NCBI GenBank assembly: GCA_016928055.1
Contig: JAFGLM010000012.1
Span: 1-64,000 of the forward strand
Reading direction: 5' to 3'
Source of the DNA: Gammaproteobacteria bacterium
GTDB lineage: Bacteria; Pseudomonadota; Gammaproteobacteria; HTCC5015
DNA: 64,000 nt
Below, in pieces: positions 15,380 through 24,696 of this stretch. Each line of letters starts with the position of its first letter. The first letter of the stretch is position 1. The notes under the pieces were generated by a model. It saw only the letters and a list, made by a program, of their open reading frames with translations. It was not told the DNA's origin and searched no databases. The translations under genes were made by a program, and so were the position numbers.

Positions 15380-16021
15380 ATGATTAATTTGTTGTTCGAC
15401 GGCCAGATCAGTTTATTCATCATTATTCTTATCGCGCTGATCATATCGCTGACATTTCATGAATTCGGTCATGCATGGTCGGCCAAGATGTTCGGCGATG
15501 ATACTGCTGAACGCGCGGGCAGGTTAACGCTTAATCCGGTTGCCCATATCGATCCGGCCGGGTTGCTGATGGTGATGTTTGTCGGATTTGGTTATGCCAA
15601 GCCGGTGCCGACTGACCCGCGGAATTTTAAATCGCCGTGGGCATCGCCGACTGTTGCTTTTGCAGGGCCGGGCATGAATCTGCTGCTGGCTGTTATTACC
15701 GTCAATATCTATGTTGTCGGGTTGAACGCAGGCATAGAATTTTTTAACGGCCCGGGACCGCAATTCTTCTTTTTGTTTCTGGCGAAAATAAACCTCTTAT
15801 TAATGCTGTTTAACATGATTCCGCTCGGTGCCCTCGATGGCCACTATATCCTGGCGCACTTCCTGCCGCGTGACCTCAGTTGGCGCTATCTGCGGTTTAA
15901 CAATCAGTACGGAAATATGCTGCTGCTGGGTCTTATTGTTTTGAGCATTATGGGCCTGCCGATATTTCATTCCCTGTTTGGGTTTGCCCAATATCTGCTG
16001 CAGTATCTTGTGTTGGTCTGA
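15380..16021 (+). CDS. Site-2 protease family (M50) membrane metalloprotease
   Basis: The 213-residue protein is a short site-2 protease homologue. The zinc motif HEFGH lies in the first long hydrophobic segment (SLTFHEFGHAWSAKMFGDDTA), followed by RLTLNPVAHIDPAGLL and the second metal-ligand region NMIPLGALDGHYIL. Four to five membrane segments are evident and there is no PDZ domain, so it is the minimal type rather than RseP. Members cut membrane-embedded substrates, but the partner is unknown. It has no operon partner here. Confidence 0.88.
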   Translation: MINLLFDGQISLFIIILIALIISLTFHEFGHAWSAKMFGDDTAERAGRLTLNPVAHIDPAGLLMVMFVGFGYAKPVPTDPRNFKSPWASPTVAFAGPGMNLLLAVITVNIYVVGLNAGIEFFNGPGPQFFFLFLAKINLLLMLFNMIPLGALDGHYILAHFLPRDLSWRYLRFNNQYGNMLLLGLIVLSIMGLPIFHSLFGFAQYLLQYLVLV

Positions 16022-16335
16022 TTGCCCTGCAAATGATTGACTGACCGGGCCGAGCTTCTGGACTTCCGCGTAATGCTTTTTGTGGCGGATGATTGGGCAT
16101 TTATACTAAACTTATATGACAAATGAGGGTCGGATCTCTATTCGATAGTCCTGCAGGACTGTTTTTGCGGGTCGAAGTGAGTGGAAATTAGTGGGATTTG
16201 GGGGTTTGCAGGGAGTACGAAGCAGGAAGAATCCAGATCCGCTGTTGCGACGTCTAAGCTGTTAATGTAAGGATTTGTCTGACTATTGATGTAAATCATT
16301 TTCACTAACTACAGCCATAAAAATTGATCTGGATC
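16022..16335. other. Gap before the ABC exporter operon, with a palindromic hairpin
   Basis: AGTCCTGCAGGACT (16147-16160), a perfect palindrome followed by GTTTTT, may be a weak terminator for the protease gene. No gene is visible; the exporter promoter should be in the last 100 bases. Confidence 0.35.
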
Positions 16336-17034
16336 ATGATCGAGCTTAAAGCCATTCATAAATCGTATAGTACCGGTCAGCAACAAGTACATGTCCTCAA
16401 GGGCGTTGACATGTTTGTGGCGGAAGGTGAGCTGGTTTCCATTATGGGCTCATCGGGTTCGGGTAAATCTACCTTGTTGAATATTATCGGTATCCTGGAT
16501 CATTATGATTCAGGCCATTATCGACTGGCGGGTACACCCATTAATGGGTTGACAGAACGTAAAGCCGCTTACCTGCGAAACCGAATGATTGGCTTTATCT
16601 TTCAGGCATTTAACCTTTTGCCGTTTAAAAATGCCATGGAGAACGTCGCGCTCCCGCTTTACTACATGAAAGTCGGCAGAAAGGAGAGAAACCGGCGAGC
16701 GATGGAGTACCTGGAAATGCTGAATTTAACCGATCGCTGGAACCATATGCCCAACGAGTTATCCGGTGGTCAGAAACAACGTGTTGCTATTGCACGAGCG
16801 CTGGTTACGCAACCCAAAGTGATTTTGGCGGATGAACCGACAGGCGCACTCGACAGCGTTACCTCACAGGAGATTGTTGAGGTTCTGAAAAACATACACG
16901 ATCTGGGTAACACTATTATAGTTGTTACGCATGAGCACGAAATCGCAGAGCAGACGCAAAGGCAGATCATATTACACGATGGATTGATCTCATCAAACGA
17001 GGTGGATGCGGATATCCTGCCTATTCGAGCATAA
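16336..17034 (+). CDS. ABC exporter ATP-binding protein (MacB/LolD-type)
   Basis: The 232-residue ATPase has Walker A GSSGSGKST (38-46), a Q-loop at IFQAFNLLPF, signature LSGGQKQRV (142-150), Walker B VILADEPTG and the switch histidine in VVTHEHE. The sequence fits the MacB/LolD/FtsE group that works with FtsX-fold permeases rather than with channel-type importers. I chose ATG 16336 over TTG 16324. It is the first gene of a four-gene operon with two permeases and a periplasmic adaptor. Confidence 0.9.
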   Translation: MIELKAIHKSYSTGQQQVHVLKGVDMFVAEGELVSIMGSSGSGKSTLLNIIGILDHYDSGHYRLAGTPINGLTERKAAYLRNRMIGFIFQAFNLLPFKNAMENVALPLYYMKVGRKERNRRAMEYLEMLNLTDRWNHMPNELSGGQKQRVAIARALVTQPKVILADEPTGALDSVTSQEIVEVLKNIHDLGNTIIVVTHEHEIAEQTQRQIILHDGLISSNEVDADILPIRA

Positions 17035-17051
17035 ATTTACGGAATGCAGAG

Positions 17052-18311
17052 ATGATTGGTTTTGACGGGCTACAGGAAATTTTATTCACAATCAAGCAAA
17101 ACAAATTGCGCACCTTGTTAACTGCGTTTGGTGTGTTTTGGGGAATATTAATGTTAATCCTGTTGCTGGGGGCGGGCACCGGTATGCAGAACGGAGTCGA
17201 GAGTCAGTGGGGTGGCGATCCGGATGATGCGATTTTTTTCGTACCGGGTACTACCTCTGTGCCATATAAGGGTCTGAGTGTCGGCCGGCAGATTGAACTG
17301 ACCCAGTCGGATATGCAAACAATTAAGCAACAAGTAGCAGGCATTCGTTACATTTCGAGTGAAAATCAGCTGGGCTCCTTTAGGCAAGCCGGATCCATTA
17401 TCACTTATAAAGATAAGTCGACCAATGTCGCGGTATTCGGGATTTCCGATGATTTTTTCAACATTAAACCTCACATTGAATTTCCATTTGGCCGGCAGAC
17501 AAATCCGTATGACACCGATGAAAGTCGAAAGATAACCGTATTAGGAACACGTGTCGCGGAAAGATTATTTCCAAAAGAATTTGATCCGGTTGGTGAGCAG
17601 GTGAACGTAAACGGCATTACACTTAAAATCGTCGGCATTTTTTGGGATAAAGGTTGGGAAGGCCGCTTATCAGAACGTTTGTATATGCCGTTGAGCGCAT
17701 ATCAGAAGATATACGGTTCCGGTGAAACGGTTAATTTGATTGTGGCTCGCATCACTTCTGATTATGATCCGGCCGAGAAAGAAAAAGAAGTACTGGAGTT
17801 GCTGCAACGCCGACATAATATCGCACCTGATGATCGTAGAGCCATTCATTCATGGAATGTAGCCGAGCAAACCGGAGAAACGAGGGCAATATTTACCGGT
17901 ATTGATATGTTTATATGGTTCGTCGGACTAGGCACACTGATGGCGGGCATCGTGGGCGTCAGCAATATTATGATAATCACTGTTAAAGATCGTACACAGG
18001 AAATTGGTGTTAGAAAAGCGTTAGGCGCAACACCTGTTTCAATTGTCGGAACGCTGATGGTTGAGTCGATTATGATAACGGCAATTGCCGGATATACTGG
18101 TTTGGTGCTTGGTGTGGCAATACTGGAACTGGTTGCTTATTTATTGAACGCTCTGAATTTGAGCTTCGCCTTTTTTAAAAATCCTGAGGTAAATTTTCAG
18201 GTTGCGATTACTGCATTGTTACTATTAATCGGTGTTGGGGCAGTGGCAGGATTATACCCTTCACTAAAGGCTGCTCGTATCATGCCGGTTGAAGCAATGC
18301 GCGCAGAATAG
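17052..18311 (+). CDS. MacB-like ABC permease, first of two paralogues
   Basis: The 419-residue protein has one N-terminal membrane segment (LLTAFGVFWGILMLILLLGAG), a periplasmic MacB core domain of about 230 residues, and three C-terminal membrane segments with the FtsX-family GVSNIMIITVKDRTQEIGVRKALGATP motif. It is a mechanotransmission-type permease. It pairs with its paralogue 40 bp downstream, probably as a heterodimer on the shared ATPase. The N-terminal wording (IKQNKLRTLLTAFGVFWGI) resembles tandem exporters that I associate with Bacteroidota. The substrate is unknown. Confidence 0.88.
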   Translation: MIGFDGLQEILFTIKQNKLRTLLTAFGVFWGILMLILLLGAGTGMQNGVESQWGGDPDDAIFFVPGTTSVPYKGLSVGRQIELTQSDMQTIKQQVAGIRYISSENQLGSFRQAGSIITYKDKSTNVAVFGISDDFFNIKPHIEFPFGRQTNPYDTDESRKITVLGTRVAERLFPKEFDPVGEQVNVNGITLKIVGIFWDKGWEGRLSERLYMPLSAYQKIYGSGETVNLIVARITSDYDPAEKEKEVLELLQRRHNIAPDDRRAIHSWNVAEQTGETRAIFTGIDMFIWFVGLGTLMAGIVGVSNIMIITVKDRTQEIGVRKALGATPVSIVGTLMVESIMITAIAGYTGLVLGVAILELVAYLLNALNLSFAFFKNPEVNFQVAITALLLLIGVGAVAGLYPSLKAARIMPVEAMRAE

Positions 18312-18351
18312 GTCCGTAGCTATTTATTTCATACATTTGTATGGTTAACCG

Positions 18352-19614
18352 ATGATTGATATTGATAAGTGGCAGGAGATTTATTTAACCATAAAGCAAC
18401 ATAAGGTTCGCACAGGGTTAACCGCGTTTGGCGTATTCTGGGGAATTTTTATGTTAGTTGCGTTGTTGGGCGCCGGTAAAGGTCTTGAGCGTGGTGTAAT
18501 GAACGGGTTTGGAGATGTTACGAATGTTGTGTTTTTCTGGGTTGGAAATGCCAGTCAATTACCGTATAAAGGTTTATCCAAAGGAAGAACGATTCATTAT
18601 ACTGACGATGACATCGAAGCAATCAGGAGTCGCATTAAAGACATTGATCTGGTTAAAGATTTGAATGGATTGGGTAATTATGGGTCAGCACAGTACATCG
18701 TTCGTGGTGAAAAAAGTGGATCTTTCTCAGTACGGGGATCGCATGAAAATATGGCGCCAATGCATCAAGTGCGTGTGATAAAGGGACGGTATATAAACAA
18801 ACGCGATATTGATGACAAGCGAAAAATCGCCATCATCGGAACCAGAGTGGAAGAGCTTCTATTTGAGCAAAACGAGGATCCGATTGGCAAGAGCCTGAAT
18901 ATTTATGGCGTGCATTTCCAGGTGGTTGGTGTGGTTAAACCACGATCTTCAGGAGATAACGCACAACGAGACGCTGAAGTTATTTTTATTCCGAATAGCA
19001 CACTTCGATACGCTTTTAATCAAACCGATACTGTTGGCACTATTGTGCTAAGGCCTAAACACGGTGTGCATGCGAATATTGTGCAGCCGCAAGTTGAGAA
19101 ATTGTTGATGGAACGACACAAAATACACCCGAGTGATGCAGGCGTGGTATCCAGCTTTAATCTGCAGGAGCAGTATGACAAGGTGCAGGGATTATTTACC
19201 GGTATTACATTTTTTAGTTGGTTGGTAGCGATCGGCACGATTATGGCCGGCGCTATCGGTGTTGGTAATATTATGCTTATTGTTGTTAAGGAACGAACAA
19301 GAGAAATCGGATTAAGAAAAGCGCTGGGCGCTACACCGATTTCTATCGTGGTGATGATAGTTCAGGAATCAGTAGTGCTGACTACAGTGGCCGGTTATAT
19401 CGGATTGTTTCTTGGAGTCCTGCTATTGGAATCGGTAACCATGTTGATGGAAAAAATGGGGATGGGTGACGGTATATTTTCAAAACCGGAAATTGATTTT
19501 GGTACGGCAATGGTTGCTGTGATAGTGCTGGTTATTTCAGGGATCCTGGCAGCAGCATTACCCGCAGCGAAAGCGGCTGGCGTAGATCCAATTTTGGCGT
19601 TACAAGACGAATAA
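18352..19614 (+). CDS. MacB-like ABC permease, second of two paralogues
   Basis: The 420-residue protein repeats the plan of the preceding permease: an N-terminal segment (IKQHKVRTGLTAFGVFWGIFM), a periplasmic core with SQLPYKGLSKGR, and a C-terminal three-helix FtsX domain with IMLIVVKERTREIGLRKALGATP. The two are clearly paralogues, but their cores have diverged, which supports a heterodimeric transporter. It is followed after 11 bp by the adaptor gene. Confidence 0.88.
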   Translation: MIDIDKWQEIYLTIKQHKVRTGLTAFGVFWGIFMLVALLGAGKGLERGVMNGFGDVTNVVFFWVGNASQLPYKGLSKGRTIHYTDDDIEAIRSRIKDIDLVKDLNGLGNYGSAQYIVRGEKSGSFSVRGSHENMAPMHQVRVIKGRYINKRDIDDKRKIAIIGTRVEELLFEQNEDPIGKSLNIYGVHFQVVGVVKPRSSGDNAQRDAEVIFIPNSTLRYAFNQTDTVGTIVLRPKHGVHANIVQPQVEKLLMERHKIHPSDAGVVSSFNLQEQYDKVQGLFTGITFFSWLVAIGTIMAGAIGVGNIMLIVVKERTREIGLRKALGATPISIVVMIVQESVVLTTVAGYIGLFLGVLLLESVTMLMEKMGMGDGIFSKPEIDFGTAMVAVIVLVISGILAAALPAAKAAGVDPILALQDE

Positions 19615-19625
19615 GAGGTATTAGC

Positions 19626-20699
19626 ATGAAAAAGTATGCGATGATTTTGGTCGCGTGTGTAATCGCATTATTGTTCCTTGGAACAGCAATATTTTTGTAT
19701 CGCAAATCCCAGCAGGATCCTGTGGTGTATGAAGTTGAAAAGCCGTATATAACAGATATTATCAAAAAGACGGTTGCTACCGGAAAAGTCGTACCAAGAA
19801 AAGAGGTGAGTATAAAATCACAGGTTTCCGGCGTGGTGGATAAAATATATGTCGTGCCAGGACAAAAAGTCGATAATGACGATTTGATTGCCAAAATTAG
19901 ATTGATACCGGATATGGAGCATCTTAATGCGGCAGAATCCCAACTCGATACAGCGAAAATAAACTTTCGCAATGCCAAAAGAGAGCTCGACCGACAGCAG
20001 AAACTGTATGAAGACGGCCTGGTATCGAAGGTTGAATATAACAGACTGCTGCTTGACTATGAGTTACAGGAAGAAGCGGTGGAAGCGGCTGAAAATAACG
20101 TGGCATTAATCAAAGAAGGCGCATCGAAGAAATCAGGTCAGGTCTCAAATTTGGTCAAAGCAACAACGGCTGGAATGGTGCTGGATGTACCGGTTAAAGA
20201 GGGTACATTCGTAATTGAAACAAATACCTTTAATGAAGGTACAACGATTGCTGAAATTGCCAATATGACTGATATGATTTTTGAGGGAACAGTCGATGAG
20301 TCGGAGGTGGGTAAAATACGTGAAGGAATGGAATTAGTGCTAAACGTTGGCGCAATTGATAACGAGTCCTTTACTGCTGTACTGGAGTATATCGCGCCTA
20401 AGGGAATCGATGATCAAGGCACCATTAAATTTGAGATTCGAGCGGCTGTGAATATTCAGACCGACATTTTTTTAAGAGCCGGATACAGTGCGACTGCCGA
20501 TATCGTGCTGGATAAGCGTACAGATGTTCTGGCAGTAAATGAAGGAAATCTGATATTTGAAAATGAAGGAGTTTATGTGGAAGTCGAGGTTTCTGAACAG
20601 AAGTTCGAAAAACGTCAGATTGAAACCGGCTTGTCTGATGGTATTAATATAGAAGTGATCGGCGGGATTGAGCAGACTGACAAAATAAAAAGACTTTAA
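19626..20699 (+). CDS. Periplasmic adaptor (MacA/HlyD-like) of the ABC exporter
   Basis: The 357-residue protein has an N-terminal membrane anchor (ILVACVIALLFLGTAIFLY), a biotinyl-lipoyl half (KSQVSGVVDKIYVVPGQKVDNDDLIAKI), a coiled-coil hairpin (AAESQLDTAKINFRNAKRELDRQQKLYEDGLVSKVEYN), a second lipoyl half and beta-barrel/membrane-proximal domains. It would bridge the two permeases to an outer-membrane TolC-type channel, which is not encoded here. It ends the four-gene operon and converges on bioA with a 26-bp gap. Confidence 0.88.
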   Translation: MKKYAMILVACVIALLFLGTAIFLYRKSQQDPVVYEVEKPYITDIIKKTVATGKVVPRKEVSIKSQVSGVVDKIYVVPGQKVDNDDLIAKIRLIPDMEHLNAAESQLDTAKINFRNAKRELDRQQKLYEDGLVSKVEYNRLLLDYELQEEAVEAAENNVALIKEGASKKSGQVSNLVKATTAGMVLDVPVKEGTFVIETNTFNEGTTIAEIANMTDMIFEGTVDESEVGKIREGMELVLNVGAIDNESFTAVLEYIAPKGIDDQGTIKFEIRAAVNIQTDIFLRAGYSATADIVLDKRTDVLAVNEGNLIFENEGVYVEVEVSEQKFEKRQIETGLSDGINIEVIGGIEQTDKIKRL

Positions 20700-20725
20700 G
20701 GGTTGAGGTTTTTTACAGCGAGACG

Positions 20726-22075
20726 CTAATTTTTAGTGGCAAGATCAATGCCTTTAATCGCAACATCAGCCATTTGCCTGATTTCCTGGGGTTTTATAAC
20801 ATAAGGAGGCATAAAATAAACGACGTTGCCGAGCGGTCGCAACAGCATCTCGTTCTTTAGCCCATATTGATAGACGTGCAGTCCACGGCGTTGCTGCCAT
20901 GGAAAGGATTCTTTCGTCGCTTTATTTTTTACCATTTCAATGGCGATGATCATGCCTTGTTGTCGAATTTCCGCAACATGTGGGTGATCGACTATTGGTA
21001 AAACGGCATCCAGCATGCATTTTTCCAGTGATTTATTATTCTTTATGACATTTTTTTCTTTGAATATGGCAAGCGTTGCGATGGCAGCGCTGCAAGCCAG
21101 TGCGTTACCTGTGTAGCTGTGTGAATGCAAAAACGCCTTGAGTGTTTCATAATCATCGTAGAAAGCCCGGTAAAGACGGTCAGTGGTTGCAACAACAGCC
21201 AGTGGCAAGTAACCGCCGGTTAATCCCTTTGATAAACACATGATGTCGGGGCTGATATCGGCCTGCTCACAGGCAAACATACTACCGGTACGACCAAAGC
21301 CGGTTGCAATTTCATCGGCGATTAAGTGCACACCAAATTCGTTGCAGGCCTGGCGTAACAACCATAAATATATCGAATCATACATGCGCATATTGCCGGC
21401 GCACTGCACCAGCGGCTCAATGATGACTGCACACACTTCTTTATGATATTTTTCCAGCTTACGGCGCATGGGTTCGAACATTCGGATGCTGTAATCCCGA
21501 TTACTCTCGCCTGGCTCGCGGTAAAAACAATCGGGTGACTGTACGGTTAGAACATCCATTAGCAGCGGATGATAGGTTTTCTTATATAAGTCAACGCCGC
21601 CAACCGCCAATGCGCCAAGCGTTTCGCCGTGGTAGGAATTGGTTAAGGCAATGAACTTCGTCTTTCCGTTTTGTCCCAGATTTCGCCAATAGTGATAGCT
21701 CATCTTTAATGCCGCTTCGACTGCGGAGGAACCGTTATCGGTAAAGAAACAACGTTCAAGCGGTTCCGGCAGTATCTTAACCAGTTCTTCAGCAAGCTTG
21801 ACAGCAGGTTCATGGGAAAAGCCGGCCAGAAGTACGTGTTCAAGTTGTTTGCTCTGCTGCTGAATAGCCGCATTGATCTTTGGGTTGCTGTGGCCAAAAA
21901 GATTTACCCACCAGGAGCTGATCGCATCGAGATAGCGATTGCCATCGTAGTCTTCCAGCCAGACGCCTTTGCCGCGTTTGATCGGAATGAGCGGCAGCCA
22001 CTCGTGATCTTTCATCTGTGTGCACGGATGCCACAAGACAGAAAGATCGCGTTTTATCAGTTCATTATTATTCAT
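20726..22075 (-). CDS. bioA: Adenosylmethionine-8-amino-7-oxononanoate aminotransferase
   Basis: The 449-residue PLP enzyme moves the amino group of S-adenosylmethionine to KAPA to make DAPA in biotin synthesis. Recognition features are WHPCTQMKDHE near the N terminus, the substrate pocket SSWWVNLFGHSNP, the phosphate-binding GSSAVEAALKM, DEIATGFGRTG with the PLP aspartate, and the Schiff-base lysine in LSKGLTGGYLPL. Length fits the family. It follows metF by 33 bp on the same strand, so it may be read from the SAM-cycle genes, a sensible link because SAM is its amino donor. Other biotin genes here are bioH and bioC at 46-47 kb. Confidence 0.95.
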   Translation of the reverse strand: MNNNELIKRDLSVLWHPCTQMKDHEWLPLIPIKRGKGVWLEDYDGNRYLDAISSWWVNLFGHSNPKINAAIQQQSKQLEHVLLAGFSHEPAVKLAEELVKILPEPLERCFFTDNGSSAVEAALKMSYHYWRNLGQNGKTKFIALTNSYHGETLGALAVGGVDLYKKTYHPLLMDVLTVQSPDCFYREPGESNRDYSIRMFEPMRRKLEKYHKEVCAVIIEPLVQCAGNMRMYDSIYLWLLRQACNEFGVHLIADEIATGFGRTGSMFACEQADISPDIMCLSKGLTGGYLPLAVVATTDRLYRAFYDDYETLKAFLHSHSYTGNALACSAAIATLAIFKEKNVIKNNKSLEKCMLDAVLPIVDHPHVAEIRQQGMIIAIEMVKNKATKESFPWQQRRGLHVYQYGLKNEMLLRPLGNVVYFMPPYVIKPQEIRQMADVAIKGIDLATKN

Positions 22076-22108
22076 ATAACTTAGGACTAAAGATAAAGCT
22101 CTACTACC

Positions 22109-22960
22109 TTATCGCGGCAGTTTTAAGTTTTTCCAGATAGTCCTGGTCGGCTCGGTCATATTCATTGTATAAAAGTGCAGGCCCGGGGCGCCGGCGGTTA
22201 ACAATTGGTCGCAAAGATGTGTCACGACATCGATGCCGAATGCCCTTAGAGAATCAAGATCATCCTCATACGATTCAAGTTTCTTACGTATCCAGCGCGG
22301 AATCTCGGCGCCGCAGGCATCAGAGAAGCGGGCCAGTTTTTCATAATTATTGATCGGCATAATCCCCGGCACGATGGGTACATTGATTCCGTTGGCTTCG
22401 CACTGATCAACAAAATGGAAATAGGCATCCGGATTATAAAAATACTGTGTTATCGCGCTGTTAGCGCCGGCCTTAATCTTGTTCACAAAATAAGCGATAT
22501 CTTTTGCAGGGCTGTTGCTCTGTGGATGAAATTCCGGATAAGCAGCCACTTCGATAAAGAAGATATCGCCGGTTTGTTGGCGAATGTAGCTGACCAGCTC
22601 ATTCGCATGATTAAACTCGCCGCCTTCGTAGGCACCGGAAGGCATATCGCCGCGCAATGCGACCAGGTGCCGGATATTTTTTTCCTGATAGACTCTGAGC
22701 AACTCGTCGATTTCTTTTTTACTGGATGCAACGCAGGAAATATGCGGCGCCGCTTCGCTGCCACGTCGTGTAATCGATAACACCGAGTCCAGCGTGCGAT
22801 CACGGGTTGAGCCACCGGCACCGAAAGTGACCGAAAAAAAACGTGGCTTCAGTTTGGCCAGCGCGTCGTGGGTAGCCAGCAGTTTCTCCTTCCCCTGTTC
22901 GGTCTTGGGAGGAAAGAATTCAAAGCTGTAGCATTTTTCAAAAGCTTGCTGCGATTTCAT
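22109..22960 (-). CDS. metF: 5,10-Methylenetetrahydrofolate reductase
   Basis: The 283-residue flavoprotein reduces methylene-THF to methyl-THF, the methyl donor for methionine synthase. The N-terminal SFEFFPPKTE with its catalytic glutamate, the FSVTFGAGGSTRDRT loop, HLVALRGDMP and SAITQYFYNPDAYFHFVD are all conserved. It is a TIM-barrel enzyme of normal bacterial length. Its place after metK and ahcY puts three activated-methyl-cycle enzymes in one neighbourhood. A strong terminator separates it from ahcY, so it likely has its own promoter in the 149-bp gap. Confidence 0.97.
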   Translation of the reverse strand: MKSQQAFEKCYSFEFFPPKTEQGKEKLLATHDALAKLKPRFFSVTFGAGGSTRDRTLDSVLSITRRGSEAAPHISCVASSKKEIDELLRVYQEKNIRHLVALRGDMPSGAYEGGEFNHANELVSYIRQQTGDIFFIEVAAYPEFHPQSNSPAKDIAYFVNKIKAGANSAITQYFYNPDAYFHFVDQCEANGINVPIVPGIMPINNYEKLARFSDACGAEIPRWIRKKLESYEDDLDSLRAFGIDVVTHLCDQLLTAGAPGLHFYTMNMTEPTRTIWKNLKLPR

Positions 22961-23065
22961 AGCGGTGTTGTGGTAGTGAAATTTGATAGAGTAGTTTAAC
23001 GACTGACGAGAGTGATGAACATGAAAAGATTTTCATCATCTGCTTGAATGTTGTTCAAATCAAGG

Positions 23066-23096
23066 AAAAAACAAGGGCCGCTGCAGCGGCCCTTGT
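23066..23096 (-). terminator. Rho-independent terminator of ahcY
   Basis: ACAAGGGCCGCTG and CAGCGGCCCTTGT (23071-23096) form a perfect palindrome. On the minus strand it is followed by a run of U (plus-strand AAAAAA at about 23065-23070), 14 bases after the ahcY stop. Confidence 0.9.
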
Positions 23097-23109
23097 GCCA
23101 TTAAAAAGC

Positions 23110-24525
23110 TTAGTAACGGTAATGATCAGGCTTATAGGGGCCATCAATCGGTACGCCGATATAATCAGCCTGTTTCTGATTCAGGGTCGTTAAACTGGCG
23201 CCGATTTTTTTCAGATGCAGGCGTGCCACTTTTTCATCCAGCTTTTTCGGTAACACGTAGACCTTATTTTCGTATTGATCGCTGTTGGTCCAGAGTTCCA
23301 TCTGCGCCAATACCTGGTTGGTAAAGGAATTGGACATCACAAAACTCGGGTGACCTGTCGCGCAACCCAGATTCACCAGTCTGCCTTCAGCCAGCAGAAT
23401 CAGGCGTTTACCGTCCGGGAAAATGATGTGATCGACCTGCGGTTTAATATTTTCCCATTCATATTTTTCCAGGCTGGCGACATCGATCTCGCTGTCGAAA
23501 TGACCAATATTGCAGAGGATGGCCTGGTCTTTCATGGCGACCATATGATCATGCTCGATGACATGATAGTTGCCGGTAGCCGTCACGATGATATCAACCT
23601 TGGACGCAGCCTCTTCGATGGTGACCACGCGGTAACCTTCCATCGCCGCCTGCAGGGCATTAATCGGATCAATTTCGGTAACCCAGACAATGGCTCCCAG
23701 ACCGCGCAGGGATTGCGCACAGCCTTTGCCGACATCTCCGTAACCACAGACCAGCGCAGTTTTACCGGCGATCATGACATCGGTGGCGCGCTTGATGCCG
23801 TCAACCAGCGATTCGCGGCAGCCATATAAATTGTCGAATTTGGACTTGGTCACCGAGTCATTCACGTTAAAGGCAGGGAATTTCAGTGTGCCTTGTTTTT
23901 CCATTTGATACAAACGATGGACCCCGGTGGTGGTTTCCTCGGTTACACCGCGAATGTTTTTCAGAATACTGGAGTACCAGCCGGGTTGGGATTTCAAACG
24001 CGAGCGAATTGAGGCAAACAGGGCCGTTTCTTCTTCGCAGCTGGGATTGTCCAGTATGCCGGGATTTTTTTCAGCGCGGCTGCCGAGCATGACCAGTAGC
24101 GTGGCGTCGCCGCCATCATCGAGAATCATGTTGGGTGTGCCACCGTCATGCCACTCAAAGATCTTGTGCGTGTACTGCCAGTATTCCTCCAGCGTTTCGC
24201 CCTTATAGGCGTATACGGGAATCTGGCGCGCAGCGATGGCGGCTGCGGCATGGTCCTGGGTTGAGAAGATATTGCAGGACGCCCAGCGAACCTCGGCACC
24301 CAGTTCGATCAGTGTTTCAATCAGCACGGCGGTTTGAATCGTCATGTGCAGGCTGCCGGCGATGCGGGCACCCTTTAATGGTTTGCCGGCGCCGAATTCC
24401 TGACGACAGGCCATCAGGCCCGGCATCTCGGTTTCCGCAATATTGAGTTCCTTGCGGCCCCATTCGGCGAGGTTAATATCTGCGATTTTGCAGTCAGTGA
24501 AAATGTTGCTAGCTATCGCACTCAT
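23110..24525 (-). CDS. ahcY: S-adenosylhomocysteine hydrolase
   Basis: The 471-residue NAD-dependent enzyme splits SAH into adenosine and homocysteine. Visible are the substrate-binding start ([22 protein letters not shown]), [22 protein letters not shown]-like region, the NAD-binding GYGDVGKG, and the conserved C-terminal tail KPDHYRY that reaches into the partner subunit. Length is typical for the long proteobacterial form. AAGGAG precedes the ATG, and a SAH riboswitch lies in its leader, so the gene should be switched on when SAH builds up. Confidence 0.97.
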   Translation of the reverse strand: MSAIASNIFTDCKIADINLAEWGRKELNIAETEMPGLMACRQEFGAGKPLKGARIAGSLHMTIQTAVLIETLIELGAEVRWASCNIFSTQDHAAAAIAARQIPVYAYKGETLEEYWQYTHKIFEWHDGGTPNMILDDGGDATLLVMLGSRAEKNPGILDNPSCEEETALFASIRSRLKSQPGWYSSILKNIRGVTEETTTGVHRLYQMEKQGTLKFPAFNVNDSVTKSKFDNLYGCRESLVDGIKRATDVMIAGKTALVCGYGDVGKGCAQSLRGLGAIVWVTEIDPINALQAAMEGYRVVTIEEAASKVDIIVTATGNYHVIEHDHMVAMKDQAILCNIGHFDSEIDVASLEKYEWENIKPQVDHIIFPDGKRLILLAEGRLVNLGCATGHPSFVMSNSFTNQVLAQMELWTNSDQYENKVYVLPKKLDEKVARLHLKKIGASLTTLNQKQADYIGVPIDGPYKPDHYRY

Positions 24526-24557
24526 TAGTTAACTCCTTAATGTTCAAGTTGCTAAAG

Positions 24558-24640
24558 TGCGAGCGCCGTTGCGGTGTTGATGAACTGATCAAGCCTGGCC
24601 CGGTTTACCTGGTAAGCAACCGGGTTGCAACGCTCCTCGA
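24558..24640 (-). ncRNA. SAH riboswitch controlling ahcY
   Basis: On the minus strand the leader starts CGAGGAGCGUUGCAAC, continues through CCAGGCUUGAUCAG and closes with CAACGGCGCUCGC, 33 bases before the ahcY ATG. These blocks are the conserved core and closing stem of the SAH riboswitch family: the 5' GAGCG and the 3' CGCUC form the outer stem, and UUGCAAC is followed by GGUUGC. SAH riboswitches are on-switches for SAH recycling genes. The last base of the aptamer is close to the ribosome binding site, which fits control of translation. Confidence 0.9.
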
Positions 24641-24653
24641 GCAGTCAGATATT

Positions 24654-24686
24654 TGCGGGTATCTGTGCTGATCGCCGATACCCGCA
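24654..24686 (-). terminator. Hairpin after metK
   Basis: TGCGGGTATC (24654-24663) and GATACCCGCA (24677-24686) are perfect 10-bp arms around a 13-base loop, just after the metK stop. A U tract is weak, so termination is likely but not certain. Confidence 0.6.
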
Positions 24687-24696
24687 GATTTTATTG

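Noticed and set aside
23275-23829. 184-residue plus-strand frame inside ahcY
   Set aside because: It is antisense to a clear SAH hydrolase gene and has no family pattern.
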